Positions 63,965 to 64,000 of a stretch of 64,000 nt of DNA are shown in pieces (the stretch's first letter is position 1; every line of letters starts with the position of its first letter). The notes under the pieces were generated by a model that did not search any database, was not told the origin of the DNA, and saw nothing but the letters and a program-made list of their open reading frames with translations. The stretch lies in NCBI RefSeq assembly GCF_008152325.1, contig NZ_CP042243.1, forward strand, positions 2,113,026-2,177,025, in the 5' to 3' direction. The stretch is from Crassaminicella thermophila (lineage in GTDB: Bacteria; Bacillota; Clostridia; Peptostreptococcales; Thermotaleaceae). The position numbers were made by a program, and so were the translations under genes.

Positions 63965-63975
63965 TCTTAGCGCTG
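63951..63975 (+). terminator. Terminator of cbiL
   Basis: CAGCGCTAAG / CTTAGCGCTG with a 5-nt loop that holds the stop codon, followed by TTTTCT. Confidence 0.85.
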
Positions 63976-64000
63976 TTTTCTAATAACCTAATATATTATA

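Overview
The window is AT-rich DNA with clostridial-type gene content, ribosome binding sites and RNA regulators. A spore former is indicated by the prkA-yhbH-spoVR trio, by several promoters that look sigma-K dependent in front of tiny hydrophobic proteins, and by T-box, PyrR, lysine and cobalamin leader RNAs. The best guess is an anaerobic Clostridia member (Clostridiaceae-like); the species cannot be named from sequence alone.

Layout. 1-7.1 kb: end of a DUF4397 gene, ileS under a T-box, and a small locus coding for a BcsB-like protein, a 37-residue membrane protein and a membrane-bound degenerate GGDEF protein. 7.2-13.5 kb: a probable sporulation protein, pyrC behind a PyrR attenuator, an acetate transporter, and arginine-to-spermidine genes (speA, then speE-speB). 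13.6-17.6 kb: a GGDEF/HD-GYP c-di-GMP protein with a chemoreceptor. 17.7-20.7 kb: a mobile patch with a RAYT (REP-associated Y1) transposase flanked by REP-like repeats, into whose 5' region a decayed IS3-family element has inserted. 20.7-25.2 kb: spoVR, yhbH and a frameshifted prkA. 25.5-27.6 kb: short sporulation-like genes, including three paralogous microproteins of 32-41 residues. 27.6-36.7 kb: rluD-like, nudix, nadK, a dicarboxylate symporter, a GlnK/GlnL-like two-component system whose kinase is split, a HAD phosphatase and a glycolipid glycosyltransferase. 36.8-41.3 kb: gltB.

41.5-45.9 kb is a biotin locus: bioF-bioH-like-bioC face a dedicated acyl carrier protein and a FabF-type synthase across a BirA-like operator that overlaps the -35 regions of both promoters. 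This suggests a regulated module for making pimeloyl-ACP. 45.9-54.5 kb: a lysine-riboswitch-controlled NhaC-family transporter, a trehalose operon (treP-treC-treR) with two perfect palindromic operators, and a ClpE-like unfoldase. 54.7-64 kb: dapL, then a cobalamin-riboswitch operon (BtuC-like, BtuD-like, an exported tandem CbiK lipoprotein, and a binding lipoprotein fused to S-layer-like repeats), and on the opposite strand an ABC-2 exporter with cbiL.

The most notable points are the BirA-linked acpP-fabF module, the exported double CbiK, the degenerate GGDEF/BcsB locus lacking its glycosyltransferase, the sigma-K-like microprotein family, and the cbiL start, where a perfect hairpin separates the Shine-Dalgarno sequence from the start codon. 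Several genes (prkA, the GlnK-like kinase, IS3 orfA and orfB) are broken at or near A-rich runs, so real decay, recoding and assembly indels must be kept apart.
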